In this document: positions 8,086-17,119 of the stretch, piece after piece
Numbering within the stretch: position 1 is the first letter of the stretch
Layout of the letters: every line of letters starts with the position of its first letter
Assembly (NCBI GenBank): GCA_927362715.1
Contig: CAKMIX010000008.1
Location: 1 to 64,000, forward strand
DNA from: an uncultured Clostridia bacterium
GTDB taxonomy: Bacteria; Bacillota; Clostridia; Oscillospirales; Acutalibacteraceae
Reading direction: 5' to 3'
DNA: 64,000 nucleotides
Made by a program: the position numbers and the translations under genes
Notes under the pieces: model-generated
Seen by the model: only the letters and a program-made list of their open reading frames with translations
What the model was told of the DNA's origin: nothing
Database searches by the model: none

Positions 8086-8841
8086 ATGACGAGAATAATA
8101 CTGAGCGGCTGTTTCGGCCGTATGGGCGGTGTAATCACGGGCTGCGTGAAAGAACGCAGCGACTGTGAGATCGTCGCGGGTGTGGACATCGGCAGCGGCA
8201 CAGCGGATTTTCCTGTATATAAAAGCTTTGCCGATGTGCAGGAATCGGCGGATGTGCTGATCGATTTCTCGCATCCGTCCGCACTTGACGGGATCCTCAG
8301 CTATGTGACCGAGAAAAAGATTCCTGCCGTTATGGCAACTACGGGTTATACGCCTGCGCAGGTCGAGAAGCTTAAAGCAACGTCCGGTGTGATTCCCCTG
8401 TTTTTCTCGGCGAACATGTCGATCGGAGTCAATTTGATTGCGGAGCTTGCGGCAAAAGCTGCACGTGTGCTGGAGGGCTCGTTTGACGTGGAAATTGTGG
8501 AAATGCACCACAATCAGAAGATCGACGCACCCAGCGGTACGGCATTGATGCTGGCGGACACGATTTCAGATGCAATGCAGTCAAAGCCGCATTATGAATT
8601 TGACCGCCATTCCAAGCGTGCCAAACGAGATAAAAACGAGATTGGGATTCACGCCGTGCGCGGCGGCACGATCGTCGGCGAGCATCAGGTGATTTTTGCG
8701 GGGCTTGACGAGATCATCACGATCTCGCATTCTGCGCGCTCCAAAGAACTGTTTGCCGTAGGTGCGCTCAACGCCGCCCTGTTTTTGCAGGGAAAAGCAC
8801 CCGGCTTATACTCCATGCGTGAACTGATCGCTGAAAAATAA
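8086..8841 (+). CDS. dapB: 4-hydroxy-tetrahydrodipicolinate reductase
   Basis: A 251-residue NAD(P)H-dependent reductase for the second step of diaminopimelate synthesis. The N-terminal Rossmann motif is ILSGCFGRMGGVI. The catalytic HHNQKIDAPSGTA block lies near residues 143-156 and IHAVRGGTIVGEHQV near 186-200. Length is normal for the short Firmicutes type. The ribosome binding site is weak (GGGATGTGAAAAG) and the gene lies 33 bases after dapA. Confidence 0.95.
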   Translation: MTRIILSGCFGRMGGVITGCVKERSDCEIVAGVDIGSGTADFPVYKSFADVQESADVLIDFSHPSALDGILSYVTEKKIPAVMATTGYTPAQVEKLKATSGVIPLFFSANMSIGVNLIAELAAKAARVLEGSFDVEIVEMHHNQKIDAPSGTALMLADTISDAMQSKPHYEFDRHSKRAKRDKNEIGIHAVRGGTIVGEHQVIFAGLDEIITISHSARSKELFAVGALNAALFLQGKAPGLYSMRELIAEK

Positions 8842-8855
8842 ACGGAGGGCTTATT

Positions 8856-9317
8856 ATGAAAACCGTTCAAAGCATATCCGTCGTGGAAGACGTCACCCTG
8901 GTCTCTTTGCACGATTCCCCTGTAGATATTGGTGCGGTAGCTGATATTTTTGAAAAGCTTGCAGCTGCAGGTGTGGATGTGGATATGATCTCACAGACAC
9001 CGCCGCATCGCAACATCCCCGACATTTCCTTTACAGTTTCCGGTGAGGATATGGGGCGTGTTATGACGGTTTCCGCAGAGCTTCGTGCACAGCATCCTGA
9101 TCTTAAGCTGTCTGTAAGCGGCGGGCACTGCAAGATTTCCGTTTTCGGCGAAGCCATGCGCGGCTGTCCCGGTATTGCGAGCCGTGTGTTCGCGGCAGTT
9201 GCCGAGACAAAAGCGGATATCATTATGATCACAACTTCCGAAGTGGATATTTCTCTGCTTGTTGCAAAAGAGGATATGGAGAACACGGTGGCTGCGATTG
9301 AAAAAGCCTTTGCATAA
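8856..9317 (+). CDS. free-standing tandem ACT-domain protein, aspartokinase regulatory half
   Basis: A 153-residue protein made of two ACT domains (about residues 5-75 and 85-152). The first carries GVDVDMISQ and DISFTVSGED. The second carries CKISVFGEAMRGCPGIASRV and MITTSEVDISLLV. These are the signature blocks of the C-terminal regulatory part of lysine-sensitive aspartokinases. No kinase domain precedes it: the gene has its own GGAGGG and ATG, 14 bases after dapB. It is the last gene of the lysine-riboswitch operon. By inference it binds lysine or threonine and may act on an aspartokinase encoded elsewhere, like the beta subunit of Bacillus aspartokinase II. A kinase-independent sensor role is possible. 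Confidence 0.8.
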   Translation: MKTVQSISVVEDVTLVSLHDSPVDIGAVADIFEKLAAAGVDVDMISQTPPHRNIPDISFTVSGEDMGRVMTVSAELRAQHPDLKLSVSGGHCKISVFGEAMRGCPGIASRVFAAVAETKADIIMITTSEVDISLLVAKEDMENTVAAIEKAFA

Positions 9318-9337
9318 CAGATAACGTTAGACAAATA

Positions 9338-9380
9338 AAGAACGGTGCAGGTACAAAGCGTATCCGCACCGTTCTTGTTT
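9338..9380. terminator. bidirectional terminator after the lysine operon
   Basis: AAGAACGGTGC (9338-9348) pairs with GCACCGTTCTT (9366-9376), followed on the plus strand by a T-rich run. It separates the asd-dap operon from the convergent flavin-binding protein gene. Confidence 0.85.
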
Positions 9381-9385
9381 TGTTT

Positions 9386-9874
9386 TCAACCGTCTGAGAT
9401 CAGTTCCTTTGCCTGTTTGCCCGTTAAATGCTCGATCTGCATTTCGATAATGCGTACATTTTGGAGAAAACGATCGATCTCCGTTTCAGTCCCCTGTGGG
9501 TCTCGGGGCATGTATTTTTTACCAAGCAGGCGAAGCGCCGGGATGATTTCCGATTCAGTTTCTAATATCCGCGCTTTCCCGAAAGCGATCACGCTTTTGT
9601 AATAAGACGTAAATTCCGACGGGTGCACATCGTCCTGTGCAATTACGCAAAACGAAACCTTTGGTTCGTTTTGGATCGCATCCAGCTTGTGCCCGGAGAC
9701 TGCACAGTGAAAATACAGCCGGTCTTTCCCGTCAAAGACGAAGCTAAGCGGCACGGCATACGGATAACCGTCATCACCTAAAACAGCCAGCACGCCGGAG
9801 GAAGCATCAGACAAAATTTTACGGCTTTCCTGGTCGCTTAACGCCTGTTTGCCGCGGCGCATCGGTCGAAACAT
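9386..9874 (-). CDS. pyridoxamine 5'-phosphate oxidase-like flavin-binding protein
   Basis: A 162-residue protein of the PNPOx-like split-barrel fold, related to NimA-type proteins. Family features are the N-terminal MRRGKQALSDQESRKIL, then GVLAVLGDDGYPYAVPLSFV and LYFHCAVSGHKLDAI, with the conserved GHK that helps bind FMN phosphate. VSFCVIAQDDVHP and YYKSVIAFGKARIL follow. The substrate is unknown; relatives bind flavin and reduce small molecules, and some have been linked to nitroimidazole resistance. It lies 13 bases after tyrS, has AAAGGAGG upstream of its ATG, and is probably transcribed from the tyrS T-box promoter. Confidence 0.8.
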   Translation of the reverse strand: MFRPMRRGKQALSDQESRKILSDASSGVLAVLGDDGYPYAVPLSFVFDGKDRLYFHCAVSGHKLDAIQNEPKVSFCVIAQDDVHPSEFTSYYKSVIAFGKARILETESEIIPALRLLGKKYMPRDPQGTETEIDRFLQNVRIIEMQIEHLTGKQAKELISDG

Positions 9875-9887
9875 CGAAAATCCTCCT

Positions 9888-11114
9888 TTATGCGAGCGTT
9901 ACGCGATAGAACACCTTTTTCCCCTTTTTAAGAATCAGATCACCGTCGGCAAACGCATCGGCGGAAATCGTATACAGCGGATCGGTGATTTTTTCATCCT
10001 GCAGGGAGACACCGCCTTGCTGGATGAGTCTCCTCCCCTCGCCCTTGGACTTGATAAGCCCTGCGCGAAGCATCACGTCAAGCAGTTGGATCTTACCGTC
10101 TGTAAACGCGTCTTTCGGCAGCTCGACAAACGGCATATTCTCGCTGCTGCCCGAGCCTGCAAACAGAGCACGCGCCGCCTCCTGCGCCTTCTGCGCTTTC
10201 TCTTCGCCGTGGACGAGCGCCGTTAACTCATACGCCAGGATCTCTTTGGCGCGGTTGAGCTCACTGCCCTGCCAAGCCTCCATCTTTTCGATTTCCTCCA
10301 GCGGCAGGAACGTCAGCATCCGAATGCACTTGAGCACGTCTGCATCGTCCACATTTCGCCAATATTGATAAAACTCAAACGGCGAGGTCTTGTTTTCATC
10401 CAGCCAGACTGCCCCCGCCTGCGTCTTGCCCATCTTTTTGCCTTCAGAATTTAAAAGCAGTGTGATGGTCATGGCGTATGCGTCCTTGCCGAGCTTTTTG
10501 CGGATGAGCTCGGTGCCCGCGAGCATATTGCTCCACTGATCGTCTCCGCCGAACTGCATATTGCAGCCGTATTTTTGGAACAGCTCATAGAAATCGTAGC
10601 TTTGCATGATCATGTAGTTGAACTCGAAAAAGCTCAAACCCTTTTCCATACGCTGCTTATAGCACTCAGCACGCAACATATTATTGACGGAAAAGCATGC
10701 GCCGACCTCGCGTAAAAGATCAATATAATTGAGATCTAAAAGCCAGTCCGCATTATTGACCATCAGCGCCTTGCCGTCGGAGAAGTCAATAAATCGGCTC
10801 ATCTGCTTTTTAAAGCAATCGCAGTTGTGCTGAATGGTCTCCGGCGTCATCATCTGGCGCATGTCGCTTCTGCCGGACGGGTCGCCGATCATCCCCGTGC
10901 CGCCGCCGATGAGCGCAATTGGCTTATTGCCGGCCATTTGAAGCCGTTTCATTAAGCAGAGCGCCATAAAATGCCCAACGTGTAAACTGTCCGCAGTGGG
11001 ATCAAAACCGATATAGAAAGTTGCCTTTCCGTTGTTGACAAGCTCCCGGATTTCCGGCTCGTCCGTGACCTGTGCGATCAGCCCGCGTGCCTGCAGTTCT
11101 TCGTAAACTCCCAT
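9888..11114 (-). CDS. tyrS: tyrosyl-tRNA synthetase
   Basis: A 408-residue class I synthetase that charges tRNA-Tyr. The start MGVYEELQARGL at 11114 has GGAGGA upstream; the longer frame to 11186 runs through the T-box terminator and is not coding. The HIGH-like motif appears in DSLHVGHFMAL and the KMSKS-like loop as GKKMGKTQAG. QFGGDDQWSNMLAG forms part of the active site. The C-terminal S4-like RNA-binding domain covers about residues 340-408. Transcription is controlled by a tyrosine T-box leader immediately upstream. Confidence 0.97.
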   Translation of the reverse strand: MGVYEELQARGLIAQVTDEPEIRELVNNGKATFYIGFDPTADSLHVGHFMALCLMKRLQMAGNKPIALIGGGTGMIGDPSGRSDMRQMMTPETIQHNCDCFKKQMSRFIDFSDGKALMVNNADWLLDLNYIDLLREVGACFSVNNMLRAECYKQRMEKGLSFFEFNYMIMQSYDFYELFQKYGCNMQFGGDDQWSNMLAGTELIRKKLGKDAYAMTITLLLNSEGKKMGKTQAGAVWLDENKTSPFEFYQYWRNVDDADVLKCIRMLTFLPLEEIEKMEAWQGSELNRAKEILAYELTALVHGEEKAQKAQEAARALFAGSGSSENMPFVELPKDAFTDGKIQLLDVMLRAGLIKSKGEGRRLIQQGGVSLQDEKITDPLYTISADAFADGDLILKKGKKVFYRVTLA

Positions 11115-11140
11115 TTTTCTTCCTCCAAATATAAAAAATA

Positions 11141-11396
11141 AAACGCCCTCTGTTTGAACAGAGGGCGTAAATATACGCGGTACCACCTCATTCGCCGTTT
11201 CCTCACGAAAACGACCTTAGCGAGTGACCAACATCACTCTGCGACTAACGCTCGCGCACGGCAGGGCTTACTTGCTAATGCTTTTTTCCCCGCAGCTCAG
11301 GGATGTATTTCGAACAGGGCTTCGCGCTTTCTTACACCGACCGAAAGCTCTCTTTGCCGAAACGTCTGTTTTACTTCTTCCCGTCACAGCCGATAG
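11141..11396 (-). promoter_or_regulatory. T-box leader with tyrosine specifier, upstream of tyrS
   Basis: On the minus strand the leader carries the T-box sequence AGGTGGTACCGCG (11188-11176), whose bulge pairs with the uncharged tRNA end. It is followed by a terminator: ACGCCCTCTGTT/AACAGAGGGCGT at 11143-11168 plus a T-rich run. In stem I the context GAAATACAT places the specifier codon TAC (Tyr) at 11307-11305. Known T-boxes read through when the matching tRNA is uncharged, so tyrS rises on tyrosine starvation. Confidence 0.92.
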
Positions 11397-11400
11397 CAGG

Positions 11401-11429
11401 ATTATAGCGGCTTTTTTTTGTTTTGTCAA
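11401..11429 (-). promoter_or_regulatory. consensus sigma-A promoter of the tyrS T-box leader
   Basis: On the minus strand TTGACA (11429-11424), a 17-bp spacer and TATAAT (11406-11401) match both hexamers exactly. The -35 hexamer overlaps the recN stop codon. Confidence 0.93.
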
Positions 11430-13108
11430 CGGTTTTTTAGCAATTTGGCATTTTCGAGCATTTCCTGTGCGTTTTGTAACTGAAGCTCGGTTACGGTAAG
11501 ACCGCCGAGGATCCGCGCCAGCTCATGCTTTCTGCCAATGTCGTCCAGCGCTGCAACGTCTGTAAAGGTCTGCCCGTCATGCTCTGTTTTTTCAATGCGG
11601 AAGTGCGTGTCGGCAAATGCGGCAAGCTGCGCAAGATGCGTTACACACAAAATCTGATGGGACTTGGCAAGCTCTGCCAGCTTGATGGCGATCTTCTGTG
11701 CGGCACGCCCGCTCACACCCGTATCCACCTCATCAAAAATCAAGGTCTCGACCTCGTCCTTTTCGGCGAGCACGCTTTTGATGGCGAGCATAATACGCGA
11801 AAGTTCGCCTCCCGAAGCAATTTTCGCGAGCGGCTTTGGCGCTTCGCCTGCGTTAGCAGATAAAAGGAATTCCAGATTATCCGTACCGTTTTCCGTAAGC
11901 TCGCCGGGTGTATTTTGTACTAAAAACTGAACAGAAGGCATATCCAGAAAGTGCAGTTCTTTGCGAACGTTCTCACAAAACAGATCTGCCGCCTTTTTGC
12001 GGGAATCGGAAAGCGCTGCGGCAATTTCGGAGGCTTCCGCCTTTGTTTTTGAAACGAATTCGGTCAGCTCCTCGCGGATCTCGTCGGACATCTCGATCTG
12101 TTCACGCTCCTGCCTGGCATTTTCGAGAAAAGCAAGCATGTCCGCTTCTGTTTCACCGTATTTGCGTCGCAGTGTATATAGTGTGTCCAGACGTTCCTCG
12201 ATCGCATCCGCAGCAGCGGAATCAAAATCGTCGGAATACAAAGCATTTCGCAGTGTGTCCGCGTATTCCGAAAGCGCATAGGCAGCTTCCCGCACGCCGG
12301 AAGCGGCTTCGGAGAATTCAGCAGAAAAAGCGGCGGCGCGATTCAGCGCATCAGCAGCCGAAAAAGCAAGTGAAGACGCACCGCCCTCTCCCTCCGCGCC
12401 GTTCAACGCCGCGTAGGATTGCTGCAAAAGCTCGGAAATACGTTCCGCATTGCGCAGGACATTTAAGCGCTCTTCAAGCTGCGCGGTCTCGCCCTCGGTG
12501 ATTTCCGCAGCCTCCAGCTCTGCAATTTGGTAGTTTAAAATATCCAGCCGTCTTTGCTTTTCACTTTCATCGGTATTGAGCGCAGAAAGCCGGCGCTTTG
12601 CATCCATATATGCGTCATACGCTGTTTTATAGCGTGCGCGCAGCGCCTCGTTTTGCGCAAGACTGTCGATATAGCCGCAGTGGTACTCAGGAGAGAGCAG
12701 GGTTTGGTTATCTGACTGCCCGTGAATGCTCACAAGGAATCTTGCAAGCTGACGAATGGCGGAAACCGTGACCGTAACGCCGTTGATTTTGCAGCTGTTG
12801 CGGCCGTCGGCAAACATGCGCCGCTGGATCAGTACGCTTCCGTCCTCCTCCGCAGGGACATCGAGCGTTTGCAGCATATCTGTGATACGAAGGTTATTTG
12901 TGTAGAAAAGTGCAGAGACAAATGCACTGTCGCATCCTGTGCGGATAAGTTCGCGTGAAATACGGCAGCCAAGCACGGCGTTGATCGCATCGATAACGAT
13001 CGATTTTCCCGCGCCGGTTTCGCCGGTCATCACGTTAAAGCCGTCCGTAAAGGTAAGAACAGCTTCCTTGATAACGGCTATATTTTGGATTTGCAGTTCA
13101 CTGAGCAT
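11426..13108 (-). CDS. recN: DNA repair protein RecN
   Basis: A 560-residue SMC-like ATPase that acts early in double-strand break repair. Walker A is TGETGAGKSIVIDAI near residues 27-41. A long coiled coil covers about residues 150-350. The ABC signature lies in KIASGGELSRIMLAI and Walker B is TLIFDEVDTGVSG. The ATG at 13108 has GGTGAG just before it and overlaps the argR stop by 11 bases. It closes the asp23-recN operon, and argR-recN adjacency is typical of Firmicutes. Confidence 0.96.
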   Translation of the reverse strand: MLSELQIQNIAVIKEAVLTFTDGFNVMTGETGAGKSIVIDAINAVLGCRISRELIRTGCDSAFVSALFYTNNLRITDMLQTLDVPAEEDGSVLIQRRMFADGRNSCKINGVTVTVSAIRQLARFLVSIHGQSDNQTLLSPEYHCGYIDSLAQNEALRARYKTAYDAYMDAKRRLSALNTDESEKQRRLDILNYQIAELEAAEITEGETAQLEERLNVLRNAERISELLQQSYAALNGAEGEGGASSLAFSAADALNRAAAFSAEFSEAASGVREAAYALSEYADTLRNALYSDDFDSAAADAIEERLDTLYTLRRKYGETEADMLAFLENARQEREQIEMSDEIREELTEFVSKTKAEASEIAAALSDSRKKAADLFCENVRKELHFLDMPSVQFLVQNTPGELTENGTDNLEFLLSANAGEAPKPLAKIASGGELSRIMLAIKSVLAEKDEVETLIFDEVDTGVSGRAAQKIAIKLAELAKSHQILCVTHLAQLAAFADTHFRIEKTEHDGQTFTDVAALDDIGRKHELARILGGLTVTELQLQNAQEMLENAKLLKNR

Positions 13109-13565
13109 GCGTCTCACCGCTTAACATGGTATCGATCTGTTCTTTCAGATGTACAGCCTCCTCCGGTGTGCGGCAAAGCACAAAAACCGTATCGTCTCCC
13201 GCGAGCGTGCCAACGACGCCGGGAAGATCCATGGAATCAATAGCGGCGCCTGCCGCGTTGCCGGTGCCCGCATAGCACTTCACGGCACAAAGGTTGCCAG
13301 CACTGTCTGTAGAAAGTACGGAATGCGCAAATATTTCGTAAAACTTTTGAAAGCTGTCATTTGTCTTTGATGCATTGACCGCATATTTTGCCGGACCGTT
13401 GCCGGAGGGCGCTTTAACCAAACGCAGCTCCTTGATATCGCGGGAAACGGTGGCCTGTGTCACGTCAAATCCGTTTTGCCGCAGAAGCTCGAGCAGCTCC
13501 TCCTGTGTAGTGATATCGTGTGCTTGTACAAGCTGTAGAATCAGCGCATGGCGTTTCTTTTTCAA
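13098..13565 (-). CDS. argR: arginine repressor ArgR
   Basis: A 155-residue transcription factor that senses arginine. The N-terminal winged helix is about residues 1-70, with ITTQEELLELLRQNGFDVTQATVSRDI-type spacing; its TQATVSRDIKELRL block is the recognition helix. The C-terminal hexamerisation and arginine-binding domain includes GTLAGDDTVFVLCRT. The proposed start is TTG at 13565, because GGAGGG lies 9 bases upstream and the family begins near KKKRH; the longer frame to 13610 has no better signal. It sits 5 bases after nadK. Confidence 0.9.
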   Translation of the reverse strand: MKKKRHALILQLVQAHDITTQEELLELLRQNGFDVTQATVSRDIKELRLVKAPSGNGPAKYAVNASKTNDSFQKFYEIFAHSVLSTDSAGNLCAVKCYAGTGNAAGAAIDSMDLPGVVGTLAGDDTVFVLCRTPEEAVHLKEQIDTMLSGETHAQ

Positions 13566-13569
13566 GGGG

Positions 13570-14433
13570 TCATGCCCTCCTTTGCGAAAGTTTGCTGTTG
13601 AGTACGTCAATAAAGGAATCCGGCTTGATGCGGATGAACGCAGCGCTTTTCTGTGCGCGTTTTACAATCAGCGTACTGCCCGGTTCCACACGCACGGACG
13701 CATCCCCATCACAGGAAATATAAATGTCCTCACCGTCCTGCGGGATCTCCACGCAAATTTCGGCACTGCTTTCAAAGATCAGAGAACGTGCAAACAGAGA
13801 ATGTGTACAGATCGGCGTGAGCAGGATGCTTTCAATGCGCGGATCCACAACAGGGCCGCCGGCGGAAAGCGAATAAGCGGTTGAACCCGTAGGGGTGGAG
13901 AGAATGATCCCGTCCGCATAGTAACGATTTACAAGCTTTCCGTCCGCCGTAACGGTCAAGTCTATAAGCTTAATCTGTTCCCCGCGGGCAACGACCACAT
14001 CATTGATGCAATGCCCGAGATACAGCGACGTTTTATCGCCTTGCCGGCGGCAGAATACGTCAAGCATCATCCGGCGATCCGTTGTATAGTTGCCAGAGAT
14101 CAGCTCCCCAAGCAAATGCAGTTCATTTTTCTCAACCCCTGCCATAAAGGCAAGGTTGCCTGCATTTACACCGAGTACGGGCTTTCCATATTCCACCGCT
14201 TTTTTAGCGGCATGGATCAACGACCCGTCCCCACCGATGGCAATGACTGCATCCGCCTCGGAAAGCAACGTATCCGTCGGTAAAAAAATGCCGTGCGTAT
14301 CCAAATTCCCACGAAGCGTTTCTTCAAAGCCGTATGTCACGCCCAGTGAATCAAGATAGGCACAGACGTCCTTCGTGACTTGCAAAGCAAAGTGTCGGGT
14401 CAGATTGGGCAGTAATGCGATTTTCAACAGCAT
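13570..14433 (-). CDS. nadK: NAD kinase
   Basis: A 287-residue kinase that phosphorylates NAD to NADP. The motif IGGDGSLIHAAKKA carries the GGDG signature and the catalytic Asp. GVNAGNLAFMAGVE, the NDVVVARG metal/substrate region and the glycine-rich DGIILSTPTGSTAYSLSAGGP block are all present. The start has AGGTGA directly upstream. It lies between tlyA and argR, the usual Firmicutes order. Confidence 0.96.
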   Translation of the reverse strand: MLLKIALLPNLTRHFALQVTKDVCAYLDSLGVTYGFEETLRGNLDTHGIFLPTDTLLSEADAVIAIGGDGSLIHAAKKAVEYGKPVLGVNAGNLAFMAGVEKNELHLLGELISGNYTTDRRMMLDVFCRRQGDKTSLYLGHCINDVVVARGEQIKLIDLTVTADGKLVNRYYADGIILSTPTGSTAYSLSAGGPVVDPRIESILLTPICTHSLFARSLIFESSAEICVEIPQDGEDIYISCDGDASVRVEPGSTLIVKRAQKSAAFIRIKPDSFIDVLNSKLSQRRA

Positions 14434-14443
14434 TCACCTGCTT

Positions 14444-15244
14444 TTAAGTATGATGTGAACGCGCTACAAGCGCATCCAGATCCAAGTCGGCAAAGCTCGG
14501 ATCATTTTCCTTGCGGAGAAGTAAAAGGTATTCGATATTCCCCTCAGGCCCGCGGATCGGCGAAAAATCCGCACCAAGCACGGAAAACCCGCTTGAAAAA
14601 GCAAAATCAGCTATGGTTTGCAGAACCTTACAATGTACATCAGGGTCGCGCACCACGCCTTTTTTGCCGACATGCTCACGCCCTGCTTCAAACTGCGGCT
14701 TGACAAGGCAAACGCAGCTGCCTTTCTCCTTAAGCAGCGTATACAGAACGGGAAGAATGATCTTTAAGGAAATAAACGAAACGTCAACGCTTGCAAAATC
14801 CGGCGCTTCCGGGATATCCTCAGGAGTCAGATAGCGAAAATTGGTGCGCTCCATATTGACCACGCGCGCATCGGTACGCAGCTTCCACGCAAGCTGACCG
14901 TAACCGACATCAATTGAATAAACTTTCTTCGCGCCGTTTTGCAGCATACAGTCCGTAAAACCGCCGGTAGACGCCCCGATGTCCATGCAAACCAAACCCT
15001 CAAGCTGTAATGCGAATACACGGATCGCTTTGTCAAGTTTTAAACCGCCACGGCTGACAAACGGGAGCTTTTCGCCGCGCACATCGATTGTGTCCTGCGG
15101 CGTAACAGACATCCCCGCTTTGCTGGCCTTTTGCCCATTGACATAAACCTGCCCTGCCATGATAAGCGCACAGGCTTTGCTGCGGCTTTCTGCAAGCCCG
15201 CGCGCAAATACGGCTGCATCAAGGCGTTCCTTATTCTGCGCCAT
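14444..15244 (-). CDS. tlyA: TlyA-family rRNA 2'-O-methyltransferase
   Basis: A 266-residue protein with an N-terminal S4 RNA-binding domain (about residues 5-65, RLDAAVFARGLAESRSKA) and a C-terminal FtsJ-like methyltransferase fold. The SAM motif is CMDIGASTGGFTDCML. The region with SVDVSFISLKIILP and VKPQFEAGREHVGKKGVVRD is typical of TlyA. Characterised TlyA proteins methylate ribose in 16S and 23S rRNA; the old name hemolysin is misleading. The ATG at 15244 has GGAGGAG upstream and overlaps the end of dxs by 14 bases. Confidence 0.93.
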   Translation of the reverse strand: MAQNKERLDAAVFARGLAESRSKACALIMAGQVYVNGQKASKAGMSVTPQDTIDVRGEKLPFVSRGGLKLDKAIRVFALQLEGLVCMDIGASTGGFTDCMLQNGAKKVYSIDVGYGQLAWKLRTDARVVNMERTNFRYLTPEDIPEAPDFASVDVSFISLKIILPVLYTLLKEKGSCVCLVKPQFEAGREHVGKKGVVRDPDVHCKVLQTIADFAFSSGFSVLGADFSPIRGPEGNIEYLLLLRKENDPSFADLDLDALVARSHHT

Positions 15245-17093
15245 AGCCGTACTCCTCCGTAACACTGAGCATACCGGCATAATCGAGCTTATAACGCGCA
15301 AGCTGCGCATCTACAGACGCGTGCTGTACGAATTCATCGGGCACAGCGGCCAAGTGGAAACGCGGTGCATGCTCAAATTCCGCAAGACGTGCGGCAAAGC
15401 TTTCCCCGATGCCGCCCGATCGTATCCCTTCTTCAAAGAAGAAGACATCTTTCGCATGGGCGGTTTGTGTTATCGGTTCCTCCAAAAGCGGAATGATCTG
15501 CGTCAGCTTGAGCACGGCGCATGAATGTCCGCGCATGAGCAGTGTTTGACGGACTTTTAGTACTTCAGAAAGTACTCTGCCGTATGTTACAAGCACACAG
15601 GATGCATTTGTGTCCCCGATCCATTCATACGGTGTAAATGTTTCTTCCACTGAAGTTTCAAACTCGCGTTCGCGCCCACGCGGATAACGAACGGCAACTA
15701 CGCCCGAACGATGGTAAACAGCCTCAATAAACGCATGCTTTAACCCATCGTAGGTACACGGTGCAAATACGGTTATGTTTGGAATGGCATTTAAAAAGGC
15801 GGTGTCTAAAATCCCCTGATGCGAAATGCCGTCCTCACCGACAAAGCCCGCGCGATCGATTGCAAAGAGCATATGCAGCCCCTGCATGGCACCGTCGTGC
15901 ACAAGCTGATCGAAGCTGCGCTGCAAAAAGGTCGAATATACAGCAAAAATCGGAATCATCCCACCGCGCGACAGCCCTGAAGCAAAGGTGACGGCATGCT
16001 CTTCCGCAATACCGACATCAAAAAAGCGTTTTGGATAGGTCTTTCGAAAATCCTCCAGCCCCGTGCCCAAGGACATAGCGGCAGTCACAGCACAGATCCG
16101 TTTATCTTTTGCGGCGATCTCACAGAGGAACTCACCAAATTTGGAGGAAAAGTTCGCACCGGAATACAGCGGCTCGCCGGTATCAATATTGAACTCGGAA
16201 ACACCGTGGAACGTGCTTGGAGACTTTTCGGCATGGTCATAGCCCTTGCCTTTGACGGTACTGATATGCAGAAGCACGGGCGCTTTAATGGTTTTCGCAC
16301 CCTCAAGCGCTTCCATGAGAAGCGTTATGTTGTGCCCGTCAATTGGCCCCATATACCGAAAGCCGAGGTCCTCAAAAAACGTGCTCTTGTAAATCAGGTT
16401 TTTCAAACGTGTCTTGATTTGAAAAACAAATTTAGAAAGCTGCTGCCCGATCAGCGGAATCTTTTGCAAAAAGCTTTCTGTCTGCGCCTTTAAGCGGAAA
16501 TATCCGGGCTTGGTACGCAAGACGGCAAGATAACGCGCTACGGAACCGACGTTTTTGGAAATCGACATCTCATTATCATTTAAGATCACGATCAGCCGTT
16601 TGCCGGAGCGCCCTGCATTATTAAGCGCCTCATAAGCAAGCCCGCCTGTCAGCGCCCCATCGCCGATCACCGCGATCGCCGTATGCTTGTCGTTATCCAG
16701 CGCAAGCGCTGTAGCAAGGCCGAGTGCTTCGGAGACCGAAGTGCTTGAATGCCCGCTGAAAAACATATCATGCACACTCTCGCGCGGTGAAGAAAACCCG
16801 GAAAGGCCGTTTTCCTGCCGCAAGGTAGAAAAGTCCTTATAGCGCCCCGTGAGCAGCTTGTGCGTGTAAATTTGATGCCCGACGTCCCAAACGATCTTAT
16901 CCTTTGGGGAATCGAACACCCGATGCAGTGCGATCGAAAGCTCGACCACACCGAGGTTGGAGGCCAAATGCCCGCCCGTGTGCGAAACGGTGTCGATGAG
17001 CACCTGCCTGATTTCACTTGCCAGCTCGGGCAAAGCCGATTCGTCGAGCTTTTTCAGATCGGACGGCGACTGTATTTTATCCAGATACTTCAT
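15231..17093 (-). CDS. dxs: 1-deoxy-D-xylulose-5-phosphate synthase
   Basis: A 620-residue thiamine diphosphate enzyme that makes deoxyxylulose phosphate from pyruvate and glyceraldehyde 3-phosphate, the first step of the MEP isoprenoid pathway. It shows DVGHQIYTHKLLTGR, the ThDP-binding IGDGALTGGLAYEALNN and IVILNDNEMSIS. The central RFFDVGIAEEHAVTFASGL is present, and the C-terminal transketolase domain ends with the FEEGIRSGGIGESF block. Length is normal. It directly follows ispA, so isoprenoid supply and prenyl chain synthesis share a transcript. Confidence 0.97.
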   Translation of the reverse strand: MKYLDKIQSPSDLKKLDESALPELASEIRQVLIDTVSHTGGHLASNLGVVELSIALHRVFDSPKDKIVWDVGHQIYTHKLLTGRYKDFSTLRQENGLSGFSSPRESVHDMFFSGHSSTSVSEALGLATALALDNDKHTAIAVIGDGALTGGLAYEALNNAGRSGKRLIVILNDNEMSISKNVGSVARYLAVLRTKPGYFRLKAQTESFLQKIPLIGQQLSKFVFQIKTRLKNLIYKSTFFEDLGFRYMGPIDGHNITLLMEALEGAKTIKAPVLLHISTVKGKGYDHAEKSPSTFHGVSEFNIDTGEPLYSGANFSSKFGEFLCEIAAKDKRICAVTAAMSLGTGLEDFRKTYPKRFFDVGIAEEHAVTFASGLSRGGMIPIFAVYSTFLQRSFDQLVHDGAMQGLHMLFAIDRAGFVGEDGISHQGILDTAFLNAIPNITVFAPCTYDGLKHAFIEAVYHRSGVVAVRYPRGREREFETSVEETFTPYEWIGDTNASCVLVTYGRVLSEVLKVRQTLLMRGHSCAVLKLTQIIPLLEEPITQTAHAKDVFFFEEGIRSGGIGESFAARLAEFEHAPRFHLAAVPDEFVQHASVDAQLARYKLDYAGMLSVTEEYGYGAE

Positions 17094-17119
17094 TCAGTCA
17101 ACTCCAAAACGGGATAGCG

